Origin: Megamerina dolium
Taxonomy: Eukaryota; Arthropoda; Insecta; Diptera; Megamerinidae
DNA length: 64,000 nucleotides
Assembly: GCA_963854835.1 (NCBI GenBank)
Contig: OY978530.1
Location: forward strand, 17,548,733-17,612,732
Direction of reading: 5' to 3'
Below the pieces are notes generated by a model. It was not told the DNA's origin. It did not search any database and saw nothing but the letters and a program-made list of their open reading frames with translations. Of this stretch, positions 10,800 to 20,565 are shown one piece after another. Made by a program: the position numbers and the translations under genes. Each line of letters begins with the position of its first letter. Position 1 is the first letter of the stretch.

Positions 10800-10992
10800 T
10801 GAATTTATTACCTACATAATTACTTACCTCTACATATTTGAATATTATATACTGATATACTTGTACATACTTACCTCTTTTGAATCCGTTATTTTTAGTT
10901 TTAATAGGCTAAGTGAAAAATTGAAATAAGAAATAAAGTTAGTCTTAATTAATGATTGGCAAATTCATCTTGAATAACCTCAAGATTTTTCA
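10800..10992 (+). repeat. 3' LTR of BEL-1, lacking its 5' 135 bp
   Basis: A polypurine-type sequence (AAGGTGGCCGG) ends at 10799 and TG follows, as an LTR should begin, but the next bases match the LTR interior. The 193 bp align gaplessly to 1843-2035. The missing part corresponds to 1708-1842. The join falls on the dinucleotide TG, shared by the LTR terminus and the internal TGAATTT repeat. Confidence 0.85.
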
Positions 10993-11471
10993 GTTATTAT
11001 ATGTGGTGTTTGTATGTAATAACTAAATATACATATTAACAAGTTTGCCAATATTCAATATAATATGTTTTTAATGTAAGTTCGATTGTTCACAATATTT
11101 TCTACACTTTTAATGCTTTATGTATCGAGTTTCTAAATAATCAACACTTTTTAACAAATCTGAAATTTAATGCAGTTTTTCTTAATTTCAGTTCAATCAT
11201 TCACTCAAAAGAATAGAATACTTCATTGGAAGTTGGTAAATTTGCGAAAGTATCAATTTCTAAGCGAACACTCAGCGATAAGAATTAAATTTTGTTGAAT
11301 ATTACAATTGCAGAAATTGTATAAGCACGAATAACAGTGCCGACCGACGCCAACGCCGCAGTCGACAGCGCTAATTTTAATATACATATGTGAGAAAAGC
11401 AGCAGAGGCTGCATAAGAATCGTCGCAAGTGAAGCCTTTTTAATTGTTCGCTGTATTAAATATTGTCAAGC
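10993..11471. other. Spacer between BEL-1 and BEL-2
   Basis: No convincing ORF is present. It probably includes a decayed 5' LTR/leader of BEL-2. AACAGTGCCGACCGACGCC near 11334 could be an LTR end (CA) with a degenerate primer binding site, but I could not find a matching 3' LTR to prove it. Confidence 0.35.
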
Positions 11472-12826
11472 ATGAGTTCTAATGAAGAAGAAATCGAAAT
11501 AGTTGACAAAGTAGTAGCGGCAACGTCGAAAATTTCTGAAAAGTTGCTAGAGCTAAAAGCCCTTAGAGCATCGATGAAAGGCAATATAACTAGGATAAAA
11601 AATTTAATTGCTAAAAAAGGTTCAACATTAGTGGTAGAAGAGCTAGAATGCAGGTTGGGTATTCTAGAGTCATATTTTAAACAAATATTAGCAAGCAAAC
11701 ATAGATAAGATTAGTCCAGAAAGTGATATGGCCGCTAATGCATCGTTTGCTGGTGAGGTAGAGGAGCTGCTTGTAAGTGCAAAAGCTAACATAATGGCGT
11801 TGTTAGGAAAGCGTCGTTCTTCAATAGCAGATATTAGTGTATCAAATAACACAACGATGGTGGCGCCGACGTCGCGCTTGCGACGAGAAATTAAGTTACC
11901 GATATTTGATGGCAAGTATGCGGACTTTCCAAAATATGGCATTATTTACGAAGATGGTACACCATAATGAAACCCTCGATAATTAAGAAAGATTTCTAAT
12001 TCTAAAGGAGAGCTTAAGTGCAAGTGCTATTGCGGAATATGATGAGACCGATACTAATTATCCAAAAGCTTTGCAGCGTTTGAAAGATTGCTTCGATAAA
12101 AAGAGTTTAATGCTAGAGCAACACATCGGTGCGCTATTCGAGATGCCAAAGACAGCAAGAAGATCAGCAGAACATCTACGCAAGGTAATCGACACAACAA
12201 ATGCACGTTTGGATGCAATGCTTTCACTTAGGACGTTTGAGAATATTGCAAACGCCCTTATTATATATATCATTATGGAAAAATTAGATTCTGAGTCACA
12301 AGCGAAATGGGAAGTGACGGTGGATTACACAAAACTTGCATCGTGGGAAGAATGTTCAACAGTTTTAACAAGAAGATGTCAAACATTGGAGGCGCGAGAA
12401 ATTAAATTAGATCGAAATGAGGTTAAGCAAACTATGGTGAAAGATGTCATCAAGGAGTGTAAGTACAAGTATGTTAAGCCGAGAGGATCAACGTCGCTCG
12501 CTATAGAGCAGGTGAATTGTTATGCTTGTAACAAAGGTGGTCATGAGATCACAAATTGTTTTAAGCTTGTTCGTATGAATGCGCAAGAACGATATTCAGC
12601 TGCGAGCGAGCTATTGTGCTTAAAGAATTGGCACTGGTTTAAACAATGTAGGGCTGCGAAGTGCAATATATGTAGTCAGCCTCACCACAACTTGTTGCAC
12701 AGACAGATAGACACCACCATAAAGAGGGCAGAAATATTGTGTCTGAACATCGTGAAACCAGGACGAGCGAAGGTAATGTGTTGTATGCGAGCTGGAAATC
12801 TCTACCAGTTAAAGAAGTTTTTCTAG
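11472..12826 (+). pseudogene. BEL-2 gag, fragmented
   Basis: The ATG at 11472 opens a charged N-terminal region (MSSNEEEIEIVDK) that stops at 11706. The frame resumes with the DUF1759-type core (LRREIKLPIFDGKYADFPK, near 11876-11935). After further breaks near 11960-12070 it continues at 12071 to 12826, including a zinc knuckle CYACNKGGHEITNC at about 12520 and CNICSQPHHNLLH at about 12663, the conserved BEL nucleocapsid tail. At least two frame breaks separate the pieces. It would have encoded the capsid and nucleocapsid. Confidence 0.83.
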
Positions 12827-13389
12827 AGACTGCAGTGATCCTTCTAAAAGATGCATTCGGTCGCTACCAGCCAGCGTGTGCCATTTTAGATTCGGCATCC
12901 CAGGTGCATTTCATGTGTGATAGTTTGGTTCAGCTCCTAAGACTTCCTAGAGTATCAAGTGGTTTAGGTGTTAATGGTATCAATGATATGTCAACAACAG
13001 CAACAAAAAAGGTGCAAGCCACTATCAAATTACGATTGAATGGTTACGAACCTGCTCTAGATTTTCATGTTCTGCCGAAAATAACTGGTAGAAAACCTAA
13101 CCAATACATTGATATATCAGGGTGGAAGATTCCAAATAATATTGAGATGGCGGATGCGAAATTTAATGTTCCTGCACGAGTTGATTTATTGTTGGGCGCT
13201 GAAATCTTTTTAGAGTTGATGTCTATTGGGCAGATTAAAATTGGTGATGGACTACCGCTGCTACAAAAAACGGTATTCGGTTGGGTGGTATCTGACGCTA
13301 TAAATGGGCGTGAATATAATAGGTTAATTAGGCAAAGTCTTACAATCAAAGCAAAGGAAAAAAATGATCAATTTAACAAGAAAATATAA
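12739..13389 (+). pseudogene. BEL-2 aspartic protease region
   Basis: This frame overlaps the end of gag. It contains the retroviral-type protease signature CAILDSASQVHFM at about 12870-12905 (active-site Asp in LDSASQ, where LDSGS is commoner in BEL; the Gly to Ala change may affect activity), then the post-protease region DISGWKIPNNIEMAD and VDLLLGAEIFLELM that links to RT. It ends at a stop just before the RT frame at 13405. Confidence 0.82.
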
Positions 13390-13404
13390 TGTTTTTGGGA
13401 AACG

Positions 13405-15654
13405 ATGCGCAGAGATAAAGACGGAAGATTTATTGTGAAAATTCCATTCAAAGATAATGTCATGAAGTTCGGTAACTCTTTATTAGCAGCGGAGCGACGT
13501 TTTTTAGCCCTAGAGCGGCGACTTAATCCAACTACGAAAAAAGATTACATCGAATTTCTAGACGAGTATATACGCTTGGGTCATATGGTAAAAGTTGTAT
13601 CAGCAGATATAGGCATGCTTATGTATTTTGCCCCTCATGAATACGTACTACGGCCGAAGTCAACAAGTGCAAAGCTTCGCGTAGTGTTTGATTGCAGCGC
13701 CAAAACAAGTAGTGGGCTGTCTCCTAATGACACAACTATGAAAGGGCCTGTTGTGCAGGACGACTTGCTGTCAATTATATTACGTTTTCGCTGCTACAAA
13801 TTTGCACTTACCGCTGATGTGACCAAAATGTATCGGCAGACCTGGGCTACCAGAGAGGATTCCAAGTATCAAGCAATATTGTTGAGAAGATCACCTGAAG
13901 AGAAATTGGCAGCATACATGTTGCTGACAATTACGTATGGTACAGCAGCTGCACCATTTTTAGCCACACGCTGCTTTAAAAAGCTTGGTGAAGACAACAC
14001 GAATGCTTATCCACTGGCATCTAAGAAAATTATTTCAGATTTTTACATGGATGATTTTATCAGTGGAGCAGATACAGAAGAGGAGCTATTTCGTACGTTT
14101 TGGGAAGTATCGGAAGTGACTAACTCAGCGTCTTTCATATTGCGTAAATGGCATTCCAATTGTTCTAATTTTCTGCAGCAAGTGCCAACATCTTATGAGG
14201 AGCAGCCTATAAGGATTAATGATGTTGAAATTATTAAAACACTAGGTATAAATTGGGAGCCTACATCAGATATGTTCAGGTATGTGTGGCCAAAACTACC
14301 CAATACCTTGACTATCACCAAGCGCGTGGTATTAGCAGAGATGTCAATGCTTTTCGACCCGTTAGGGCTTGTCAATCCAATAATCGTAAAGGCAAAGATC
14401 TTTATGCAGGAACTTTGGATAAAAAGAGTTGCTTGGGATGAGTCTCTACCTATTATTCTCCACAGCTATTGGTGTAAGTTTCGGGTTAAGATGCCTACGA
14501 TACACAATATTAGGGTTCCTCGCTTTATATTTGGAACAAGGAAACATGTTCGTCTTCAGGTGCATGGATTCGCCGATGTGTCGGAACGAGCTTATGGATG
14601 CTGCGTTTATGTGCGATGTATTGATGACTACAATGGAATTTCTGTGCGCTTATGGACCGCAAAGTCAAGAATTGCACCATTAAAAACGAAATCGGTACCG
14701 CGATTGGAGCTAATGGCAGCGCACTTATTGACCACATTGGTAATAAAAGTACACGAAAATCAACCTGTGCGAGCTGATGCCGTATATCTATGGAGTGACT
14801 CAGAGATTATCTTGAAGTGGTTAAGTTCTCATCCGTCAAATTGGACGACTTTCGTGGCCAACAGGGTGTCATCCATTCAAGAAGCCACCAATGGAACGAT
14901 CTGGCGCCATGTTCCTTCTCGACTAAATCCAGCTGATATAATTTCTAGAAGTGCATATGCTGAAGAGTTGTTGAATTCAATTTGGTTTACAGGTCCGTGT
15001 TTCCTGCTGAAGTCATGTAATAAGTGGCCAGCAAACAAAAACTGCAACAAAGTAAGTGAAGTTGATGAAAAGAGGCGTAAAAACACAATCACTCTTGTTA
15101 TGGAAGATAACTCGAAAAGCTTTCTGAGCTGGCTACAGGGACGAAGCGAGTTTACGCGAACGCAGAAATTAGTTGCATATATCCTCTGCTTGGCACGACG
15201 TATAAAAGGTGAGCAGGGCAATTTACCATCACTCACAGCAGCCTCATTAGACAAAGCTACGATTCGCATCTTGCACTGCGTGCAAAAGCACTTTTTCGCA
15301 GCCGAGTATAGCGAATTGAAAAAGAAAGCAGAGGTACATGCTGCAAGTAAAGTAAAGTCGTTGAGTATTTTTATTGACAGTAGTTACGGTGTAGATATAC
15401 TACGAGTAGGAGGTTGTTTAAAAAATGCTGAATTACCATATGATGCCAAGCATCAGATACTGCTGCCAAACAATAGTAACGTCGTACGAAGCTACGTAAG
15501 ATTCGTGCACACCAACAATATGCATGTTGGCATGCAAGCCCTAATGTCAATTATGAGGCAACGCTTTTGGATCGTACATGCGAGAAAAGTTGTACGAGCT
15601 GTTACAACGAAATGTGTGAGGCGACTTGCCGAAGGAGCGAGTGGTCGCCGCTAG
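13405..15654 (+). CDS. BEL-2 reverse transcriptase-RNase H, long open frame
   Basis: This 749-codon frame has no internal stop. It begins with the BEL RT N-terminal region (LRVVFDCSAKTSSGLSPND) and the first palm motif (LTADVTKMYRQ). The catalytic box FYMDDFISGADT is at about 14041, and the thumb (MLFDPLGLVNP) follows. RNase H comes next (VHGFADVSERAYGCC, LWSDSEIILKW, with Asp residues present), and last the integrase N-terminal part (IMRQRFWIVHARK). The frame then ends in the integrase linker. The start shown is the first in-frame ATG; the natural polyprotein would have started upstream. It is the best-preserved polymerase in the window, but the element around it is broken. Confidence 0.85.
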   Translation: MRRDKDGRFIVKIPFKDNVMKFGNSLLAAERRFLALERRLNPTTKKDYIEFLDEYIRLGHMVKVVSADIGMLMYFAPHEYVLRPKSTSAKLRVVFDCSAKTSSGLSPNDTTMKGPVVQDDLLSIILRFRCYKFALTADVTKMYRQTWATREDSKYQAILLRRSPEEKLAAYMLLTITYGTAAAPFLATRCFKKLGEDNTNAYPLASKKIISDFYMDDFISGADTEEELFRTFWEVSEVTNSASFILRKWHSNCSNFLQQVPTSYEEQPIRINDVEIIKTLGINWEPTSDMFRYVWPKLPNTLTITKRVVLAEMSMLFDPLGLVNPIIVKAKIFMQELWIKRVAWDESLPIILHSYWCKFRVKMPTIHNIRVPRFIFGTRKHVRLQVHGFADVSERAYGCCVYVRCIDDYNGISVRLWTAKSRIAPLKTKSVPRLELMAAHLLTTLVIKVHENQPVRADAVYLWSDSEIILKWLSSHPSNWTTFVANRVSSIQEATNGTIWRHVPSRLNPADIISRSAYAEELLNSIWFTGPCFLLKSCNKWPANKNCNKVSEVDEKRRKNTITLVMEDNSKSFLSWLQGRSEFTRTQKLVAYILCLARRIKGEQGNLPSLTAASLDKATIRILHCVQKHFFAAEYSELKKKAEVHAASKVKSLSIFIDSSYGVDILRVGGCLKNAELPYDAKHQILLPNNSNVVRSYVRFVHTNNMHVGMQALMSIMRQRFWIVHARKVVRAVTTKCVRRLAEGASGRR

Positions 15655-16571
15655 ACCCTTCTCAACGACGGGTGTAGACTTCTGTGGCCCAATCACAACA
15701 ACATACAAACAGAGGGGTATGCGAGTAACTAAAAGTTATATTGCTATATTTGTTTGCTTCGCGACAAAAGCAATCCACATGGAAGTAGTATCAGACCTGA
15801 CTGCGAAGGCTTTTATAGCAGCGCTAAAACGATTTATGGCACGGAGGGGAGCATGCACGCAACTGTTTTGTGACACTGGCACAAATTTTGTTGGTGCCTG
15901 ACGAGAGCTTAAATCATTCTGCAAGGCTTTCTAAGAACAGCAGATACAAGGGGAAATTTCTAAGTATTGTGCTGCTAACAGCATAGCTTTCCGCCACATA
16001 GCACACGCCACCCCATTTTGGAGGGCTATGGGATGCGGCAGTCAAATCGGCGAAATATCATTTGTAACACATTCTTGGAGAAGCATTTTTAACATTTGAA
16101 GAATTGAATACTATGGTTACAGAAATTGATGCGATTTTAAATTCGCGTCCCTTGACGGCGATATCGAACGATCCGAATGACGAGTCAGCGATCACACCAG
16201 CACACTTCTTAGTAGGTGGTCCTTTAGTTGGCATTGCTGAGCCTACTGTTGAATGCAAAAATATCCAACTTTTGGACCGATGGAGACAACTGACAGCTAT
16301 TCAACAACATTTTTGGAAAAGGTGGTCCAGCGAATACTTGCACGAATTGCAGCGAAGGGTAAAGTGGCATGGTAAATCGATTAATGTCGAGAAAGATGAC
16401 TTGGTGTCGGTGTCGGAAGACAATCTTCCGCCGAAGCAGTGGCTGTTGGGTCGTATAGTACAAACCATCGCAGATGACTCTGGTGCAGTGCGCGTAGTGG
16501 ATATAGATATGAAGAACTGTTGTATTCGCCGTGCAATACACAAAGTTACGGTAATCCCGAAGTTAGAATGA
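15626..16571 (+). pseudogene. BEL-2 integrase, broken
   Basis: The frame overlaps the end of the RT-RNase H frame. The core begins FSTTGVDFCGP (first Asp) and continues to LFCDTGTNFVGA (second Asp; the usual CDNGTNF has Thr for Asn here). A TGA stop follows at about 15899. The region that should hold the catalytic Glu (GGLWE) is frameshifted at about 16020. The C-terminal part is open from 16104 (ILNSRPLTAI, TPAHFLVGG) to the stop at 16571. It would insert BEL-2 cDNA into the genome if intact. Confidence 0.85.
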
Positions 16572-16699
16572 AGTAAGTTGATGCTCCGGTGGATACATTA
16601 AAGGCGTCGGTATGTTGCATATTGCATTATAATTGGAAGTTTTATATTTGCATTTTATATTGTTATTACCACTGTAATTGAAGTCTCACAATTATGCAA
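16572..16699. other. Possible 3' LTR remnant of BEL-2
   Basis: An A+T-rich stretch lies between the integrase stop and the Harbinger left end. TATGTTGCATATTGC near 16610 follows a polypurine-like tract, as an LTR start would. No matching sequence was found upstream of the BEL-2 gag. Confidence 0.3.
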
Positions 16700-16812
16700 T
16701 TCACAGTTTGTAGGAAATTTCCCATCTGGCAACTTTGCCCAAAATTTGACAGCTAAACTGTGAGCACCTTATTTTGACATTACGGCAAATTTGTTAAATT
16801 TGCAAAATAGAA

Positions 16813-18046
16813 ATGTCTCGTTTAAGTGGAAAAGAAAGTATACTAAATGCACTTAGTTACAAGTGTATACTAGACATAGCTGTAAATGATTCTAGTATGT
16901 ATATGTACCTATGAGTACCTCCAGAAACTTTATTAACATATTTAATTATAGGCAGTGACGAGGAGGATGAAGACATCTTAATGAATTTCACCGTTGATGC
17001 AGCGCTTATCCTTGCTAATCGTAGAAGCAGCCACTTTGGAATACCAAAAACTGCACAATGGGTCGAAAAAGTACTTCCCAATTTGGATGACGGTCGTATG
17101 CGCCAGATGCTGCGTATGGAAATTCCCGAATTCAACTATATTTTATCCTTAATCAAGCATGACCCTGTTTTTCACAATAAAAATTCAGTTCCACAATTGC
17201 CTATAGACCTACAATTAACTCTTTTTCGCCTGGGCTCCAGTGGAGAGTGCATCTATTCGGAAGATTGCAACATTGTTCGAAGTTGGCGATGGAGGAACAG
17301 TCATCACAGTAACATAGCGAGTCATTGCCGCGCTGATAAATATAAAATCTAATTTTTTGTTTTGGCCATCTAAAGAAGAAAGAAGGACAATTGTCGCAAA
17401 GACAATGGATGAGCTTCCAGGATGTATTGGCTATATTGATGGCACTGAATTGAGATTAGCAGAGGCTCCTTCCAAAGACCACGAACTATACTTCTCTAGG
17501 AAAAAGCAGTAAGCTATAAAAATGCAAGTGGTATGTGACTATTCGCTCAAAATTAGTCAAGCAACAATAGGATACCGAGGAAGTGTCCATGATGCTAAAA
17601 TTTTTGCCGAATCTACAATAGGTAAGAATCCAGAAAAGTACTTCTGCGAAAAGCAATGGATTGCTGGCGATTCGGCATATCCTTTAAGCCAAAACCTCAT
17701 TACACCATTTCGACAAAACAGTATTGAGCATTCGAAAGAAATGAGAGATAAATTTTACCAATACTTCTCCAAATATAGGGTGCGTGTGGAAAACTGCTTT
17801 GGAAAACTAAAGGAAAAATTTTGTAGTTTAAAAGAACTACGATTCCGATTATCGAACGAAAGCAATTATGACAATTGTTGTAGATGGATATTGGCATGTT
17901 GCACACTTCACAACATTTTAATACAATTCAATTCTGTGGACGACGTTAGCTCGGAAGATGAAGATGTAACAGACTTCCCACAAGAATTTTATGAACACAA
18001 CGCTCTCAGAACAGCATTATTACATTTTGTAAACATTTCAAATTGA
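16813..18046 (+). pseudogene. Harbinger (HARBI1-like) transposase, broken
   Basis: Exon 1 starts at ATG 16813. A 57-bp intron (GT at 16895 to AG at 16951) joins it in frame to an acidic stretch (SSDEEDEDIL) in exon 2. Family motifs follow in order: YIDGTELRLAEAPS at about 17430 (first Asp), GYRGSVHDAKIF at about 17572, GDSAYPLSQNL at about 17670 (second Asp) and VENCFGKLKEKF at about 17788 (Glu). Breaks are a frameshift between about 17225 and 17275, a TAG at about 17324 and a TAA near 17510. The enzyme would cut and paste the element together with the Myb-like partner, but cannot be made from this copy. Confidence 0.85.
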
Positions 18047-18088
18047 AAAATAAATTTTTATATACAAGTGTATCTCTTTTTATTTCTA

Positions 18089-19062
18089 TTATTTTGATTC
18101 TTTCATAGCTACCCTCTCTTTCATTTCAAGTTCTAATATTTTGAATCTTTCGTCACGCTTGCTTTTTTCTTGTTTAAACAAAAACTTATTTTGTTGCAGC
18201 TCGAGTTCCTTTTCCTCTAAAGCCAGCTCTCTTTCTTTTGTTTTTGTCTCGAAATCCAATTTTTGTTGTTTCACCTTGACCAAATCGGAATGCATGCTGA
18301 GCACATCTGCAAGGCCTGTCCTTGAGTAAATCCCTTTGCGACGACTGCACGTAGCTCCTCCTCCAAGGCAATCTGCAGAAGTGGTTGGAGTAACAGCTCC
18401 AACATTTGCAGTAGTCGTTGAGCTGCTTCCGGTGTCAAAAATATCTGCAGTGGGCGGTGAACTGCTTTGCTCGAAACCAACATCTATATCAGCTGCCTGG
18501 CTGCTTTCGCCATCTACATCTGCAGTGGGCGTTGCGTTTGCTTCGGTATCAAAAACCGATGCGTTGGACGTAAACTCCCTGTAGCCAAAAAGGTCTTCCA
18601 GATCGTTGAAATAAGGGCAAATTCTCGAAATTATGCCTGCAAAATAAGCAAATTATTAGATTTTTATGGAAAACAATCTATTCTCTATTTACTTTCTGTT
18701 GTTTCACCGTCCCGCATAGCACCTTCTCCCGTCGAATTCTGCCATGTTCGCGCCTTGGCATAGGTTTGGCGCAAGTGTCTAGCCTTCAATCTTACCAGCG
18801 ACCAATTGATGTCCAGCTGATGTTGCTCCAAAAAGCGCTTGTAGTACACTTGTGCCGTGGGCTTTTCAAGCGGGCGATTGTCACGCATGTACGTGATGAG
18901 ATGCTGTAACTCCACATCGCTCCACTTTTTGTACGGCGCCTTGCGAACACGCTTCAATTTAGTCTGAAAGAAATATTTTGCATTATTTTAAATTCTACCA
19001 CTATTATTTTAAGAAATTATTCCAAATTTACTTACAATTTCATGTACTTCCTCAGATTCCAT
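18089..19062 (-). CDS. Harbinger accessory Myb/SANT-like DNA-binding protein, three exons
   Basis: Read on minus: exon 1 is 19062-19036 (ATG; donor GTAAGT), exon 2 is 18963-18693 (acceptor CAG, donor GTAAAT) and exon 3 is 18636-18089 (acceptor GCAG). The three join in frame to 846 nt, 281 residues, with no stop. Exon 2 holds a Myb/SANT trihelix-like domain (YKKWSDVELQHLITYM, then INWSLVRLKARHLRQTY). Exon 3 has an acidic and Ser/Thr-rich linker, then a long charged coiled coil (LALEEKELELQQNKF). In Harbinger elements such a protein binds the transposase and the transposon ends and aids its nuclear import. The exon model is mine, based on splice signals and frame continuity. Confidence 0.78.
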
Positions 19063-19314
19063 TTTTAAATGTAGATTCGAAGAGCTGAACAGAGATGCCA
19101 GTTTACCACAATTGATAAACATGCTAAACACAGCGGGAAAGTGTGAAAATAGTGGTATCTTTGTTTTTGATGTAAAACAAAAACAAAACATTTCCCGCAT
19201 CGGCAAATTTGACGACCTAGATACCACTTAACTGTGAACAGCATAAATTATTCTGTTATTTCTCATATATATATTTTATGTGAATATAAATATGTACTTA
19301 TACATTACACACAT

Positions 19315-19438
<124 letters not shown>

Positions 19439-19440
19439 CA

Positions 19441-19777
19441 GTGTTCGCTTAGCATTGATGAGAAAAGACGTCGTTTGGTTGATTTAGTTGTTGAGTTAAA
19501 TTCGCAAGGGAACAAGAACTATTGTGTTCTAACACAGTTCATGTACTGCATTGATGTTTTGTGGCACAACAACCGATTTTGGACGACCTTCACGGGATTC
19601 GTTAGCGACCGGACTACGATCACGATTGAATTCACAATACCTGCGATATACTGTGCTTTTTTATGGTGCTTTATCGCCATATAAAGAACTGAGTTCATCG
19701 ACACATTTTTGTTGAGATAATCCACGTCGAAAGTTCTGAAAAATCATCCAACGAAAACCTTCTTTTGAAATTTCCAT
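19441..19777 (-). pseudogene. mariner transposase N-terminal fragment
   Basis: Reading minus from ATG 19777, the frame gives MEISKEGFRWMIFQNF, then QKCVDELSSLYGDKAP, a stop, KSTVYRRYCEFNRD, and then GRPKSVVVPQNINAVHEL, followed by another stop. This is the HTH_48 domain and linker of mariner transposases, which binds the element ends. The DDE catalytic domain is missing; the fragment is cut off next to the (AT)n tract at 19440. It is a dead remnant. Confidence 0.82.
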
Positions 19778-20311
19778 TTTTTGGCCAAATTGATTTTCTA
19801 ACTCACTGTAAACGAAACAAATGGCACTTGTACATCAAAACGTTGTGCGCACTTTTCTGCTAGAAAATGTCAAATTTTATTATGGTGTTGCCAGATTTTT
19901 GCTATTGAGATTAATGTTGCCAGATAACGAAATTTAAATAGTAACCCTCGTACTTTAAGAAATAAACCAACTGAATTGTAAAATTCGAAGTTTCATTTCT
20001 CACTCCTGCGAGAGCTATACCCCTATTTCGCCTTTTGCCAGCAGGATATTCCTGCAATATCCTCGGACACTGCCACGCCAGCCAATATAGAGATGCCCAC
20101 AGCCACAGCCTCAATCGTCACCTTACCCAGCCTAACTACAACCACAAGTTTGACCACAGCCGCGAATACCTCATCCGCCAGCGACACACGCTGTGCACAC
20201 CGCCGCCACTGCAGAAAGTGAGGTTGAGTGTTGTCGGCTCAAACTTACTTTTGTTAACAACTTATTACTTCAACAACACTAACAACCGTTTCAAGCGGTT
20301 TTCCGACACAT

Positions 20312-20565
20312 ATGCTAAACGGAATATGTGCAACCGTAGACCAATCAGTACCTACGTCAAGCAATCCAAGTTCTCCGAGAGGTTCGCACTCAACAAACGT
20401 TCTAGAAACAAATTGTGAGCAACTGCCAATTGTAAATCATATCAATAATGAAGCCACGTTGCACATGCCGCGAAATTTACAAGATATGCCTGAATTTTCT
20501 GGACAGTCAGAAGATTGGCCCGTATTCTATACTACGTTTCAAGAAACGACAGCCGTTTATAAGTA
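20312..20565 (+). pseudogene. BEL-3 gag, 5' half, up to the pogo insertion
   Basis: A Ser/Thr-rich leader precedes the DUF1759-type motif DMPEFSGQSEDWPVFYTTF. The frame is cut at 20565 by pogo and resumes exactly at 22644 with the next gag codons (SNLKNNQRLNKCLKG). The upstream start is not secure; the nearest in-frame start is at 20312. Only about 40 codons of gag remain after the pogo element before the frame decays. Confidence 0.75.

Larger units (their letters stand above)
1708..10992 (+). mobile_element. BEL/Pao LTR retrotransposon BEL-1, with nested RTE and SINE
   Basis: A 5' LTR (1708-2035) is followed at once by a tRNA-Lys-like primer binding site. Then come a leader, gag with zinc knuckles, aspartic protease, RNase H, integrase and a shortened 3' LTR ending at 10992. 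The order PR-(RT)-RNH-INT and the integrase motifs are those of BEL/Pao. The RT domain has been deleted. An RTE LINE interrupts the leader (2715-6065) and a SINE interrupts gag (7763-8130). Flanks are GTTAG before 1708 and GTTAT after 10992, an imperfect 5-bp target-site duplication. The element is dead: it has a stop, frameshifts and a missing polymerase. Confidence 0.9.
11472..16571 (+). mobile_element. BEL/Pao retrotransposon BEL-2, LTRs not resolved
   Basis: A gag, protease, RT, RNase H and integrase follow one another in BEL order and orientation. The family differs from BEL-1, since the proteins are related but clearly not copies. After the integrase end at 16571 there is a purine-rich AAAGGCGTCGG followed by TATGTTGCATATTGC, a plausible 3' LTR start, but the Harbinger element begins within 140 bp and no second LTR copy was found. 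Confidence 0.85.
16700..19238. mobile_element. PIF/Harbinger DNA transposon with two convergent genes
   Basis: Two genes face each other, the usual layout of Harbinger: a HARBI1-type DDE transposase on plus (16813-18046) and a Myb/SANT-type accessory gene on minus (18089-19062). Their stops are only about 42 bp apart. Candidate ends are TTCACAGTT (16700-16708) and AACTGTGAA (19230-19238), exact reverse complements. Just inside are further inverted pairs (AGTGGTATCT at 19149 with AGATACCACT at 19218; CACAGTTT with AAACTGTG at the left). The 3-bp flanks do not give a clear TTA/TAA duplication, so the exact termini remain uncertain. Confidence 0.75.

Noticed and set aside
18336..18763. Plus-strand ORFs between 18336 and 18763
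   Set aside because: Shadows of exon 3 and part of exon 2 of the minus-strand Harbinger accessory gene.
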